DNA of 64,000 nucleotides, taken from positions 4,380,217-4,444,216 of the forward strand of contig OX639992.1 of the NCBI GenBank assembly GCA_951828515.1, read 5' to 3'. The translations under genes and the position numbers were made by a program. The notes under the pieces are model-generated. The model saw only the letters and a program-made list of their open reading frames with translations, did not search any database and was not told where the DNA came from. Below are positions 8,463-17,654 of this stretch, in pieces; position 1 is the first letter of the stretch; the number at the start of each line of letters is the position of its first letter. The stretch is from an uncultured Poribacteria bacterium (GTDB lineage: Bacteria; Poribacteria; WGA-4E; WGA-3G).

Positions 8463-8790
8463 TTCTGCCTCCATTCGCGTAAATTCGACTTTAGTGTGTA
8501 GGTGTTTTTATCGAACTCACGTTCTATTATGAAAATGTACGGATTTTATCCTTTATTGAATATATTAATTATACCCAGAAATATGAAAATAATCAAGAAA
8601 AGAGGTCGTTTATAGCAGAGGCATTAGTCCTCTTGTAGAAGGGAACTCCGATTCCCGACCATTCGCTGTAGAAACGAACTCCGGTGGCAATCCTCATGGG
8701 GGACACTCCTGAGCATGTGCGGAATATGGGTGGATGAATGCGGAAGAGAGAAGGGCGAGATACGTGACCTCGCCCTAAGGGATTGCGGAA
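8463..8790. other. Gap with dispersed repeats and a hairpin
   Basis: No gene is seen. A copy of the GGGAACTCCGATTCCC repeat lies at 8635-8659, with a degenerate partial copy near 8670-8690. A perfect 8-bp stem, AGGGCGAG (8752-8759) and CTCGCCCT (8769-8776), lies just beyond the 3' end of the minus-strand gene at 8791 and could end its transcript, though no T-run follows. Confidence 0.5.
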
Positions 8791-9720
8791 TTAAGCGTGC
8801 CGGGGTCCCATCGCGAGGGTAGGATCGTCCCCAAGGTTTTCAAGAAGCCATGCGCGCAGCGGTACATCGTCTTCCGAAGGAACGTAGCGTCCATTGTTTC
8901 GGGTCGCGGCACCGAGCAGTTGCCGACGGACCGCATCGCACCGATCATAGAGCGGTTCGACCGTCATCTCGTCTTTGGGACGGATCCAACGGTAGCCGTA
9001 GCCATAAAACAGAGCCTTTCGGGTCATTTGCGAGCTGTTTGGACTCCGCGAGTGCCAGAGCCGTCTGTCGAACAGAACAGCGGTTCCGGGTTCCACGCAG
9101 ACCGGCATCGCATCATCAGGCACATCCTCTGCGGTGGCTTCGCGCGGATCACGACTGATTTCGGACGTTGAAACGTCCATATCCGACTTCAGATGGCTGC
9201 CCGGGCGGATGTAGAAGTTACCACGTCCGGGTTCAGAGACATCTGTGAGAAAATATGCCACTTTCAAGGACAAACGCGGTCGAGGATGGGTTTCCAGTTC
9301 GATGTTAACGCGTCCACTGTCTTGGTGCCATTCCAACCATCCTTCACCCTCTTCGGCATCTGACGGAGCTGGCGGTTTAACGTGCATGTGGGCGTGGTAT
9401 AGATAGATATTCCATCCCAAAATTCCCCAGACTTTCGGTAACGTCGTGTGCAGATCAACGAGGTTTAAAAGCGCGTCATCGGCACCTAAGAAATCCGACC
9501 AACCCCATTGCGAGTCGGACTTTGCTCTACCTGTAGTGAGTGCTTTGTTGTGCAACGTGTCCACGGCGTATATGAGTTGTTCCCGCATTTCAGTAGAGAG
9601 GGCGTTCGGGATGTATAGGTAGCCATTTTCTTCAAAATGGGTGCGCTCTTCTTCTGTAATTAGGTGGGGAAGATACTTCTCAGGCGAAGCTTCCATGCCC
9701 ATCTTAAGAAGTTCTTTCAT
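8791..9720 (-). CDS. Phytanoyl-CoA dioxygenase (PhyH) family protein
   Basis: A 309-residue Fe(II)/2-oxoglutarate oxygenase of the PhyH type. The metal triad is visible as WLEWHQDSGR (His-x-Asp, near residue 131) and the distal His in DRRLWHSRSPN, with Arg residues after it (MTRKALFYGYGYRW) for 2-oxoglutarate. It differs in length and motifs from the protein at 1591-2313. The ATG has AGGAGGA seven nt upstream. The sugar isomerase-like gene at 9791 lies only 70 bp upstream on the same strand, so the pair may form an operon; dioxygenase/isomerase pairs suggest catabolism of an unusual compound, which is inference. Confidence 0.85.
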   Translation of the reverse strand: MKELLKMGMEASPEKYLPHLITEEERTHFEENGYLYIPNALSTEMREQLIYAVDTLHNKALTTGRAKSDSQWGWSDFLGADDALLNLVDLHTTLPKVWGILGWNIYLYHAHMHVKPPAPSDAEEGEGWLEWHQDSGRVNIELETHPRPRLSLKVAYFLTDVSEPGRGNFYIRPGSHLKSDMDVSTSEISRDPREATAEDVPDDAMPVCVEPGTAVLFDRRLWHSRSPNSSQMTRKALFYGYGYRWIRPKDEMTVEPLYDRCDAVRRQLLGAATRNNGRYVPSEDDVPLRAWLLENLGDDPTLAMGPRHA

Positions 9721-9790
9721 GATAAATCCTCCTGAGGTGCGCCGTTGTTTTTCTTACGCACTGGGCGCGTCTATGCAAACATAGGACGGA

Positions 9791-10654
9791 TTACCGGACA
9801 AACTCCGCGAGGAATTCGCGTGAGCGGCGCAGACCGTCCGATTCTGATTCCCACGTTCGCCAATACCGGTAATCTTCAAGTTCTACGCTGACGATGCCAT
9901 CAAAACCCTCGTCTTCTAAGCGTTGAACCACTCTCAGCCAATCCACTATCCCGTCGCCGGGGATGGTGTAACGCCACCAATCTTCACCGAAACCTCGGGC
10001 AGATTGAAGGCTCGGTCCCAAATTGCCGTGTAAGTAGAGTGCCTCTTCGTCGAAAGCGGTGTCCTTCCCGTGGACGTGTTTGACATACGATGCGAATTCG
10101 TTCAGGGCGCGTAGATAGTCAATACCGATTCTGACGAGATGTGATGGATCGTAGTTGAGTCCTAAGCCCGGGGATGAACATTCCGCGAACATCGCACGCC
10201 ACATCTCCGGTGTGCAACCGAGGGCAGGATAAACGGGACCGGGACCAGGCCATCCCTCTACCGCGATCGTTACACCTTTAGAGGCGGCGAACTCGGCGAT
10301 AGGTGGGACAGTTTGTTTCCAAATGTCGAAGTTTTTTTCTCTACCGAGACTGGCATCTTCTGGCACAAAGACGCAGAACATAATATGAACGTCGTTGTCA
10401 GCGGCGGCTTCGATGGCGGCTTTTGCTGCCGAAGCACCAGCCCTCTGTTTAGATTTCTTTGCGCTGAGTAAGTCACTCACCCCAGGGAGATCCGCGGAAC
10501 CGATCACAAGACCGGCATCTCTCGCGGTTTGAACAATTTCGGGGGTCGTTTCTCCAATATCAACGGCTTCATACCCGTTATCCGCACACCACTTACAAAA
10601 ATCTGCGAAGGGCAATTGTCGGGCTGTGCCGGGAATTCGTAATCCTATTTTCAT
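9791..10654 (-). CDS. Sugar phosphate isomerase/epimerase-like TIM-barrel protein
   Basis: A 287-residue xylose isomerase-like TIM barrel (AP endonuclease 2 family). Metal-binding residues are visible: Glu in TIAVEGWPGPG, Asp and His in LNYDPSHLVR, His in YVKHVHGKD and Glu in GIVSVELEDYR. Members isomerise or epimerise sugars and inositol derivatives; the substrate is not predictable. It probably precedes the dioxygenase at 8791 in one transcript. The start ATG has AAGGA about 13 nt upstream. A second paralogue-like barrel is at 48171-48977. Confidence 0.85.
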   Translation of the reverse strand: MKIGLRIPGTARQLPFADFCKWCADNGYEAVDIGETTPEIVQTARDAGLVIGSADLPGVSDLLSAKKSKQRAGASAAKAAIEAAADNDVHIMFCVFVPEDASLGREKNFDIWKQTVPPIAEFAASKGVTIAVEGWPGPGPVYPALGCTPEMWRAMFAECSSPGLGLNYDPSHLVRIGIDYLRALNEFASYVKHVHGKDTAFDEEALYLHGNLGPSLQSARGFGEDWWRYTIPGDGIVDWLRVVQRLEDEGFDGIVSVELEDYRYWRTWESESDGLRRSREFLAEFVR

Positions 10655-10785
10655 ATTTTTAACTATGGTCCTTTGAGCATCGCTCCATTAAGTTTCGCGA
10701 TGGTTTCTGGTTAAAAAGGTATAATTGGCAATTAGCAGCCAGCAATCGGTGAAGAGGTTTCCCGTAAACCCAAAACGTAGCCTGC

Positions 10786-10862
10786 AACATCGGCGCAGAC
10801 GGATATACGGCGGATAAGGTTATTTGTCCAATTACCCTAACCGAACCGCAAGGTAAAATTAA
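10786..10862 (+). repeat. Dispersed repeat ending in GAACCGCAAGG-AT-rich tail
   Basis: Starts with a GCCTGCAAC...GCGCAG imperfect hairpin and ends with GAACCGCAAGGTAAAATT. Relatives are at 36949-36980, 44863-44960, 46323-46440, 46443-46500 and 51285-51318. Here it overlaps the stop codon of the convergent radical SAM gene (TAA at 10859-10861). Confidence 0.7.
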
Positions 10863-12079
10863 AATCCCATGAGTCCGCAGCAGCGGCGACAGACGGGCAT
10901 TGGCCCATCATTACTCACGGATTGTCGGAATTTCATCGCCTTCTGGTTGTTCCACATATCCACGACCTTGTCCGTCTTGATATTGCCGATGATGTAGTCG
11001 TGATAATCACGACAGAGGCTAACGTCACCGTTGCTATCGATCTCCATTGTCATGTAGATGCTGACACACTGATTATATCCGAAGGTTTGCTCGTGATCGG
11101 TATAATAACGTTGGATTTCGCCTTTTGTGTTGAGCCTCGGCATCATAATCGGAGGACAGCGTCTCTGTTCGTTGGAGAGGCTTTCCATCTCTTCAAAGCG
11201 ATCCAAGATGACACCGTGATCAAAGTCCTTCCATGTGCCTATCCACCCGTAGTGCGTTTGCGGTTTGAATCCGAAGCGTTTTTCAAACTCCTCTGTGTGT
11301 TCCTGGGCGGATTCGGAATCTATCCACCACGTCAAATAAAAGATTTGCGCATCGGCGTATTGACTGGTGAACTTATAGAGATCTACGACAAAATCGATGT
11401 TATACATTGTGACGCAGCTCAGCGGGACAATATAAGGGAATGCGACATTCCGCTTCTCTTTCTCTGCACTGAGTATTTCTAACGCGGCTTTGACGTCCTT
11501 GAAGTTATCATAATTTTCGGAGACCCCCGGACGCTGCGTGTTGTGGATATCCTCGTTGGGACCATCGACACTGAGGTAGACAATTTTGCAAGTTTCCAAG
11601 ATGTCGTCGGCGCGCCTCGCAACGTTGGTCGCGTTGCTGACGAGTGATATGGGCATTCCACGTTCTTTGATGTAGTGCATCAATTCGATAATACCCGGGT
11701 AAAGCATCGGTTCACCGCCCCAGATGTACCAGACCGGCGCCCAGCCTTGATCAACAATCTGGTCGACGAGATCCTTGTAGACTTCGACAGGGACTTCGCG
11801 TTGTTTGAGATCTTTGAGGGATTCCCCGACAAGATAACCGTTATCACCCCATTGTCCACAAGAATGACAACGGAGGTTACACATGTCGGTAATCCGTAGG
11901 CTTACCAGTTGGATGGGGTCGCCTTTGCCGTGTTTCGCGCCGAGTGGGTGTCGCCAGTTGAAACTCTCTTTGGCGAGTTGATAACGCATGAACTTCCGCG
12001 ATGTCCCCCAATCCTCCGACATGGCGGTAGCGAGTTCGTTGACGAGAAACCTTGACGAGATTCGACTTCGTAATGCCAT
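10859..12079 (-). CDS. Radical SAM protein with SPASM-like C-terminus
   Basis: A 406-residue radical SAM enzyme. The 4Fe-4S motif C-x3-C-x2-C is in TDMCNLRCHSCGQWG near residue 68. YIWGGEPMLYPGI is the Gly-Gly-Glu-containing SAM-binding strand. The C-terminal cysteines (SLCRDYHDY, then PVCRRCCGL) resemble a SPASM domain that binds extra Fe-S clusters, as in peptide-modifying maturases. No precursor peptide gene is recognised beside it, so the substrate is unknown. The ATG at 12079 has AAGGAGG five nt upstream; an in-frame TTG one codon earlier is less likely. Its stop codon lies inside a dispersed repeat. Confidence 0.85.
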   Translation of the reverse strand: MALRSRISSRFLVNELATAMSEDWGTSRKFMRYQLAKESFNWRHPLGAKHGKGDPIQLVSLRITDMCNLRCHSCGQWGDNGYLVGESLKDLKQREVPVEVYKDLVDQIVDQGWAPVWYIWGGEPMLYPGIIELMHYIKERGMPISLVSNATNVARRADDILETCKIVYLSVDGPNEDIHNTQRPGVSENYDNFKDVKAALEILSAEKEKRNVAFPYIVPLSCVTMYNIDFVVDLYKFTSQYADAQIFYLTWWIDSESAQEHTEEFEKRFGFKPQTHYGWIGTWKDFDHGVILDRFEEMESLSNEQRRCPPIMMPRLNTKGEIQRYYTDHEQTFGYNQCVSIYMTMEIDSNGDVSLCRDYHDYIIGNIKTDKVVDMWNNQKAMKFRQSVSNDGPMPVCRRCCGLMGF

Positions 12080-12254
12080 CAATCCTCCTTTATATTTTGC
12101 TATCGGCAGTTAGATCGCTGTGCTTTCAACAGTTAGGTCGGATGGCTACGCAATCCTTTCAGCAATCTCTAACAGCTGTTTGACGTGGATCAGAGACCGC
12201 CGGGCTGACCGCTGAGAGTGAGCGAAGCGAACGCCCTGACGACTGACCACCATT

Positions 12255-12671
12255 TTAAGATTTGTCTTCAGATTTGACCAGTGTAAGTGCCGCAGAATTC
12301 ATACAGTAACGTTTACCTGTCGGGGCTGGTCCATCGTCGAAAACGTGTCCGAGGTGTGCATCACACCGGCTGCAGACGACTTCGGTGCGCGGCATGAAAA
12401 ATATGCTACGGTCCGATTGCGTCTCAATGGATTCGGGAGAAACAGCGTCCCAAAAACTGGGCCACCCCGTTCCTGAATCGTATTTGGTTTTCGAGCTAAA
12501 GAGTGGACTTCCACAACAGATACAGTGGTAGGTGCCTTCCTCTTTGCTATCGTGGTATTGCCCTGTAAAGGCGCGTTCTGTCCCTTTTTTCCGAGTTACC
12601 TTATATTCTTCCGGCGAAAGTTGTTCTTGCCATTCTTTTTCCGATTTAATAACTTTTTCGGTTTCCCCCAT
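12255..12671 (-). CDS. msrB: Peptide-methionine (R)-S-oxide reductase MsrB
   Basis: A 138-residue MsrB, which reduces methionine-R-sulfoxide in oxidised proteins. Two CxxC pairs (CICC near residue 50 and CSRC near 100) bind structural zinc. [14 protein letters not shown] and [23 protein letters not shown] are hallmark blocks, and the Cys in RYCMNSAAL is the catalytic residue. GAGAGGAG eight nt before the ATG supports the start. It is a monocistronic repair gene in the cytosol; no msrA is in the window. Confidence 0.95.
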   Translation of the reverse strand: MGETEKVIKSEKEWQEQLSPEEYKVTRKKGTERAFTGQYHDSKEEGTYHCICCGSPLFSSKTKYDSGTGWPSFWDAVSPESIETQSDRSIFFMPRTEVVCSRCDAHLGHVFDDGPAPTGKRYCMNSAALTLVKSEDKS

Positions 12672-12773
12672 TTTTCACTCCTCTCATGACTATAGTGGGT
12701 TTTCCTACTTCAGTACTATATCACATTTAAAAAAAAAACGCAAACGTGTTTTGAAACTTACAATTACAATCCG

Positions 12774-12875
12774 GTAGGTTGGGTTGAACGGAACAGAAAG
12801 ATCGCACGACTATCCCAGAAAACCCAATCCCTTCAAACGTCTTGAAACCACTGAAAAATCGGTGAAACCCAACAT
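12774..12875. repeat. About 100-bp repeat with TTGGGTT/AAACCCAA ends
   Basis: Begins GTAGGTTGGGTTGAACGG and ends GTGAAACCCAAC, so the ends are inverted repeats. A relative at 41520-41622 shares both ends but has an unrelated interior of similar length. A degenerate single end is near 2957. Confidence 0.7.
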
Positions 12876-12923
12876 CTTAGTCTTTGCCAAAATATTTACA
12901 CACCGTAACGGGGGTAGGACACC

Positions 12924-14138
12924 TTAATTGTTGTTTTTCTGTTTGGGCTTTACCGCTCCCAAAACCCGACATTTTGTCGCTGACAGAATTTCGTATCGCA
13001 CGCCACCCCAAGTGATTTTGCGTTGAAACGCTGCATATACGGCATTGATACCGCCGAGAAATAGCGAAACTGAAGTGACGTAAGAGGTTACGCCAATTGT
13101 TTCCCGCATCTTAGGCATTTCACGAAGCCATTTCGGTAAGTTTTTGGAATAGATTCTGTAACCAAGTGCCTCCAGAAAAGGAATCAAGACAATCGGTAGC
13201 AGCCCTTCGCGATAAAATAGAAACGGAATTATTCCGAACACGAAGAGACCTTTCGGAAGAAACACAATGAGGCTCGCGAACCACTGTTTCCAAAGCCCCA
13301 TGTGGAGCGTCATAATCATCTGACGGTTCGTAAATTCGACAATTTGGTGCCATGTACGATTGGCAGTGCGTGTAATAACTACACAGTCTGGGACAAAGTG
13401 CACTTTGTGTTTAACGTCTCTCATTGCAAGCGTAGTATTGTGATCTTCGATTGTTGTTTCTTCCCAGCGTTGCAGGATACCGGCTTTCTCAAGCATCTCG
13501 CGTCGGAAGGCATTCGAGCCGCCCCACACCATTGAGAATTGGTGATCACCTTGGAAACTCATCTGGAAGTTTACCCAGATGGCTTCTACGAGAGACGCGA
13601 TGTTCCATGTTTGTGGGAAATAGAACCGTCCACCGACAGTCGTTCCGATGTCCGGTTCTTGGAGCGGTGTAACGAGGAGCGTTAGCCAATCCTCTCGGAT
13701 CGCGACATCCGCATCCACAAATGCGATGACTTCGATATCATCCGGGAGTCTTTCTATTACGGTTAGAAGGTTCTGCACCTTTTGCGAGCGTGGAAGATTG
13801 TTGTCAACGATATTCGGTGCTAACAGCACGTGGACATGCGGATGTGTTTCAGCGATTTCACATAGATGTGGATAGGAGACATCATGTCCTGAGTCGGCTT
13901 TTTGGTGTGTGACAAAGAAAACCTCATACTCACCGGCGTAAACCTGATGCAGGAGTCCGTTAGCGTGTTCTGCTATGTCGGCATCCCAGCCATAGTGCGG
14001 CGCGATGATTGCTACTTTTGGCGTGTAAGCAGGTCGATCCGTTCTACGTTCGCGCCGCGCGTACCGAAAGGATCGCCCCACAATGAAGAGTTCGATAATA
14101 AGGAAAAAGTAAGCGGTCGCGATAATGTACGTCTGCAT
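12924..14138 (-). CDS. Membrane-anchored family 2 glycosyltransferase
   Basis: A 404-residue glycosyltransferase of the ceramide glucosyltransferase/HpnI-like group. An N-terminal membrane segment (residues 4-20) is followed by a GT-A domain with PKVAIIAPHYG, the metal-binding AFVDADVAIREDW, the catalytic TTIEDHNTTLAMR, and TNRQMIM in place of the Q/R-x-x-R-W motif. Two or three membrane helices follow (about 290-375). It would transfer a sugar to a lipid at the inner face of the membrane. It lies 16 bp after the DUF4340 gene on the same strand and probably belongs to that operon. Confidence 0.8.
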   Translation of the reverse strand: MQTYIIATAYFFLIIELFIVGRSFRYARRERRTDRPAYTPKVAIIAPHYGWDADIAEHANGLLHQVYAGEYEVFFVTHQKADSGHDVSYPHLCEIAETHPHVHVLLAPNIVDNNLPRSQKVQNLLTVIERLPDDIEVIAFVDADVAIREDWLTLLVTPLQEPDIGTTVGGRFYFPQTWNIASLVEAIWVNFQMSFQGDHQFSMVWGGSNAFRREMLEKAGILQRWEETTIEDHNTTLAMRDVKHKVHFVPDCVVITRTANRTWHQIVEFTNRQMIMTLHMGLWKQWFASLIVFLPKGLFVFGIIPFLFYREGLLPIVLIPFLEALGYRIYSKNLPKWLREMPKMRETIGVTSYVTSVSLFLGGINAVYAAFQRKITWGGVRYEILSATKCRVLGAVKPKQKNNN

Positions 14139-14154
14139 AGTCTTGAATCATTTA

Positions 14155-16059
14155 CTATTCTGCGATGCGGAGTCGTGTGAGCGTTGTCTTCAGTTTTGGA
14201 ACGAGTTCCGCGTTGAGTAAGAAGATTAAATTCGGTTCATGTTGAAGCCGTGCGTAAAAACGTCCGGAGGCTTCTGTTGGGTTTCCAACTTGCAACGTAT
14301 ACACCTTCTGGCTTCGCAATTCGATGGTAAGTTGGATCTGTGGGGCACTAAAACCTGTAATCGCATCGGTAAGCGCGGGGTCACTCCGGACATAAGCGTC
14401 TGCCATCAGATCGTCGAGTTCGTAGATAATAGCGTTAACTTCTGCATTGTTCGCCTCTTCTTTCACCGGCGCGGTGAGTCGCCAGTTCGTTCCGAGGCGT
14501 TGACATGTCAACAATTCTTCTCCTTGTAACGTGAGTCGAATCGCGTCATCAATATGGAAGTTGAGAACCTGTTTATCTCTTAACCATGCCGCACCCATGG
14601 CAATTTTGTTGATGAGGGCGCGTTGAACACGGGCAACTTGATCGGACTGCTCGGCTTTAACGTAAACAGTTCCTTCCTTGGTGTAGTCTCCAATGTGTAA
14701 CACCGCTGATTTTTCTTCACCACGTTGCGTAAAAGCGACTTCAATTGATGGGGACGCTAACCCATAAGACGCGAGATTTTGGACAGCATCATCAACGAAA
14801 GTCGCCGCTTCGAGGGAATCTACGCCGAAAAGCAGGTCGTCCACCGCTTGCGCGTCTGCCTTTATTTTTCCTGTTGGTGTTTGCAATTCCCATATATTGT
14901 CACGGTTTTTTGTGCAGACAATTATTTCCTGCCTCTGTTTAATTTCGATACGAACCGTATCGGTGCGTTGAAAGTCTATAATCCTTTTGTCGCGCAGATC
15001 GAAAACGGATGTGTTGAGAAGTCTATAGATGTCATCACTGACGGTATAGATAGCGTGTTGGTGAACCGATTTGATGTAGACGTGTCCCGGAGTCCCGTTT
15101 TCTGATGCGACTTCTGCGCCGATGTCAAGGGCGTAGGTGTTATTTCCATCTGTCAGTTTTATCTGGAGGCGCGGGGTATCTAACCCAGATTTTTCTAACT
15201 GCGCTGGTGTATTGGCTGCTGCCTGGTCCGCTTCAAATGTTGACACTTGCAATGAACGCAATTCCGAAAGGAGATTCTCAATTTCTTGGGTATCTGCTTT
15301 TGCTTCGATGGGATGCGTGACATGCCATGTCCCGTCTCGCTTTTCGCAATTAAGAGTTTTATAGCCGTCAGCTTTCAGCAATCGGCTATCGGTAAGGAGG
15401 TTCTCTTTCTGACTGCTATTCCTCTGACCGCTGACCGCTGATCGCTGATTGCTGTTCTGCCCTACATCTCCAGACGCAAGCTGAATGTGAGACACTGTTT
15501 CCGTGTTGAACCTAATCACCGACCGGTCGCGGAGATCCGTCGTGGATTTCGCCAGATCGTCGAGCGCGCTGGATTCGATCAGAAAGATATGTGCTTCGGA
15601 TTTCTCTTTGACATACACGGAAAAGTTGATCGCTTTCTTACCGATAAGAAAGGTGGTTACCCCTGGTGATGCCTGTTCTGTCCAAAGTGAGAGTGTTATA
15701 CTCGGTGTATCCAGCCCATATTGCGTCAGCTCTGTTACCTCAAGTGTCTGCTTGACGCGTTTATTGAGCAGGTCATCTAACATTTGGTTCACTTTTTCAC
15801 TGTCCGCATCTGCCTGAAACGGGTTTTTTAGTTGCCAGTTATCCATTGGGTCTTTTACCAATTTCAGATCTTGATATGCCGTATCCGCGAACACGATTTC
15901 CATCTGTTGAACCTTTTCTCTCGTGATACCATAAACCTGATGGATCGGCGGCTTTTCATGTCCTGATGTTTCCTCTGGCGATTGCTGAAAAAATAGAAAA
16001 TACGCGCCTGATATGCCTGCGAGAAGAACGATGATGATAAGGGTTGTCCTGAAATTCAC
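14155..16059 (-). CDS. DUF4340-repeat protein, last part of GldG-type ABC locus
   Basis: A 634-residue protein with an N-terminal membrane anchor (residues 5-25) and several DUF4340-like repeats outside the membrane; each carries a Tyr-Gly-Leu-x-x-P-like strand turn, as in YGLDTPSITL and YGLASPSIEV. The family is found downstream of GldG-like genes. The start ATG overlaps the stop of the gene at 16056 by 4 nt, so translation is probably coupled. Codons near residues 202-231 are a dispersed repeat (15366-15455) read in frame, giving low-complexity NQRSAVSGQRNSS. The rest shows no break, so the gene appears intact. Confidence 0.8.
   Translation of the reverse strand: MNFRTTLIIIVLLAGISGAYFLFFQQSPEETSGHEKPPIHQVYGITREKVQQMEIVFADTAYQDLKLVKDPMDNWQLKNPFQADADSEKVNQMLDDLLNKRVKQTLEVTELTQYGLDTPSITLSLWTEQASPGVTTFLIGKKAINFSVYVKEKSEAHIFLIESSALDDLAKSTTDLRDRSVIRFNTETVSHIQLASGDVGQNSNQRSAVSGQRNSSQKENLLTDSRLLKADGYKTLNCEKRDGTWHVTHPIEAKADTQEIENLLSELRSLQVSTFEADQAAANTPAQLEKSGLDTPRLQIKLTDGNNTYALDIGAEVASENGTPGHVYIKSVHQHAIYTVSDDIYRLLNTSVFDLRDKRIIDFQRTDTVRIEIKQRQEIIVCTKNRDNIWELQTPTGKIKADAQAVDDLLFGVDSLEAATFVDDAVQNLASYGLASPSIEVAFTQRGEEKSAVLHIGDYTKEGTVYVKAEQSDQVARVQRALINKIAMGAAWLRDKQVLNFHIDDAIRLTLQGEELLTCQRLGTNWRLTAPVKEEANNAEVNAIIYELDDLMADAYVRSDPALTDAITGFSAPQIQLTIELRSQKVYTLQVGNPTEASGRFYARLQHEPNLIFLLNAELVPKLKTTLTRLRIAE
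15366..15455. repeat. TGACTGCTGA-type dispersed repeat inside a coding sequence
   Basis: Matches the order of blocks in the repeat at 42528-42605 (a TTCAGC block, a GAGGTT block, then alternating CTGACNG heptamers). It is translated as 30 in-frame codons of the DUF4340 gene. Other copies or parts are at 10728-10770, 12187-12250, 19275-19312, 24146-24176, 34190-34302, 44995-45065 and 49150-49182. Confidence 0.75.
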
Positions 16060-17651
16060 GCATCCTCTCCTTTACGGCGTTGCCACCAAACGATGAGTCC
16101 AGCAATAAAGACGATTGAAGGTATCAGGAAGACAGATGTTATTTGCACTAAACGAGTATCGTGAACACGCATTTGACGCAGCGTTTGTCCCTGTAAGTCG
16201 ATAGGACGGATCGCGATGAGATCCTCCTCTAATGTAAGCCAATTGATTGTGGATAGAAAGAGGTCGCGGTTTGCCTCTCGGAAGGCGGCATTCACCGCGA
16301 AATCTGAGTCTCCAAAAACGGCGATTCGGGTCGGACCCCGTGAGGCACTCCCATCACTATCTTGATCGGTTTTCCGCTCAACGGCGACGGCAACGGATAC
16401 CGGAGGCGGTGTGTCTGCACCGTGTGTGTAGGTAAACGTTCCGCTGAAAGTACCATCGGTGCCCCGTTGCTTTTCGCCCCAACTGTCGTCTGTTCCCCCA
16501 ACAGTTTTAGCAAGCGATTTGACGCTTAGGTTCGAGGTGCTATCTGCTATAGGTGTGACAGAACGGGTCACGGGAAATGCGACTGGATCTCTCATAGCAC
16601 GCGTAATCTCGTGCAATTCAAATCCTGGTACCGGGGCACGGGGTCCGAACAACGGGACGAACTGGGTTTCGTCGATGACGAGATCATTTCCGATCGCGAT
16701 CCCCCATCTCTTCATGAGTCCAATGAGCCCTCTGTTGACATCTTCTGCAGAGGCTACCGACGGATCGAGCATCAGAAACAATTTTCCGCTACGCTTCAAG
16801 TATCTCGCTACTATGTTAATTTCATTACGGGTTAAGGCGTTTTTTGGACCGGCAATGACAAGTAACTCACAATCCGCTGGAATGTCCGGTTCTGTCAAGA
16901 GTGAAAGGGAAAACGCAGCATAGTTCTGATTCTCTAACTCTGTCCGTACTTCACTATATCCGTCATTATTGAAATCACCGATTTCATGTTCTTTGTGGCC
17001 CACGAGGAAGTAGACCTTTTTCGTCTCCTCTCGGATGAGTTTAAGAATTGCGCTCGTGAATTTCTGTTCCTCAACGGCGGTGACCTTTTCGTATCGGTCT
17101 TCGCTGTCGAAAATGATTGTCCCATCGTATCGCAGTTGATACTTGCTACTAAGTTGAAGATCGATGTAAGGATTTTTAAATGAGAAGGTTAAAAGTTCAG
17201 TTTCACGCTGGTACAATTCTAACATATCTTTCGCACGAGCCGCTGACTGTGAGGTGTCATCGCTGAAAAACGCTATGACCCGGATTTCCTTTTTAAGGTC
17301 TTTGAGAACGGTTTTCGTTTGTTCCGAAAGCGTGTAAAGTTGTAGTTTCGTTAAATCTACTTGTTTGTTAAACTGCCGGACAACAATAGCATTGACAAAA
17401 ACCACGATGCCGATAACCCCAACGATACTCAAAGCAACGTTCGCTCCGTAACGCGCCTGGCGGCTGATGAAGAAATTCATGAAGTCCGTAAACCGCAAGC
17501 GTGCGAAAATGGCGAGTGAGATAAGCGCGAGCAAGAGGCAAATCCAAAAAACCAGCCGCGCTTGAAATATCCAACTCGCAATCGCAATAAAACTGAAAAT
17601 TAGCGTTAGAAAACCGAGAATCGGACCTGTAACCCTTTTGTTGGCTTCCAT
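16056..17651 (-). CDS. GldG-like auxiliary protein of ABC-2 transport system
   Basis: A 531-residue protein of the family found with ABC-2 permeases (GldG-like). Two membrane segments lie in the first 60 residues and a third near 75-95. A large extracytoplasmic part follows (LYTLSEQTKTVLKDLKKEI and VIAFFSDD are typical opening strands; KVYFLVGHKEHEIGD, LLVIAGPKNAL and IAVFGDSDFAVN are later conserved strands), then a C-terminal membrane helix before a basic tail. It follows the permease gene by 3 bp and overlaps the DUF4340 gene by 4 nt. Known relatives act in gliding motility or unknown export; no gliding genes are seen here. Confidence 0.85.
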   Translation of the reverse strand: MEANKRVTGPILGFLTLIFSFIAIASWIFQARLVFWICLLLALISLAIFARLRFTDFMNFFISRQARYGANVALSIVGVIGIVVFVNAIVVRQFNKQVDLTKLQLYTLSEQTKTVLKDLKKEIRVIAFFSDDTSQSAARAKDMLELYQRETELLTFSFKNPYIDLQLSSKYQLRYDGTIIFDSEDRYEKVTAVEEQKFTSAILKLIREETKKVYFLVGHKEHEIGDFNNDGYSEVRTELENQNYAAFSLSLLTEPDIPADCELLVIAGPKNALTRNEINIVARYLKRSGKLFLMLDPSVASAEDVNRGLIGLMKRWGIAIGNDLVIDETQFVPLFGPRAPVPGFELHEITRAMRDPVAFPVTRSVTPIADSTSNLSVKSLAKTVGGTDDSWGEKQRGTDGTFSGTFTYTHGADTPPPVSVAVAVERKTDQDSDGSASRGPTRIAVFGDSDFAVNAAFREANRDLFLSTINWLTLEEDLIAIRPIDLQGQTLRQMRVHDTRLVQITSVFLIPSIVFIAGLIVWWQRRKGEDA

Positions 17652-17654
17652 GTG

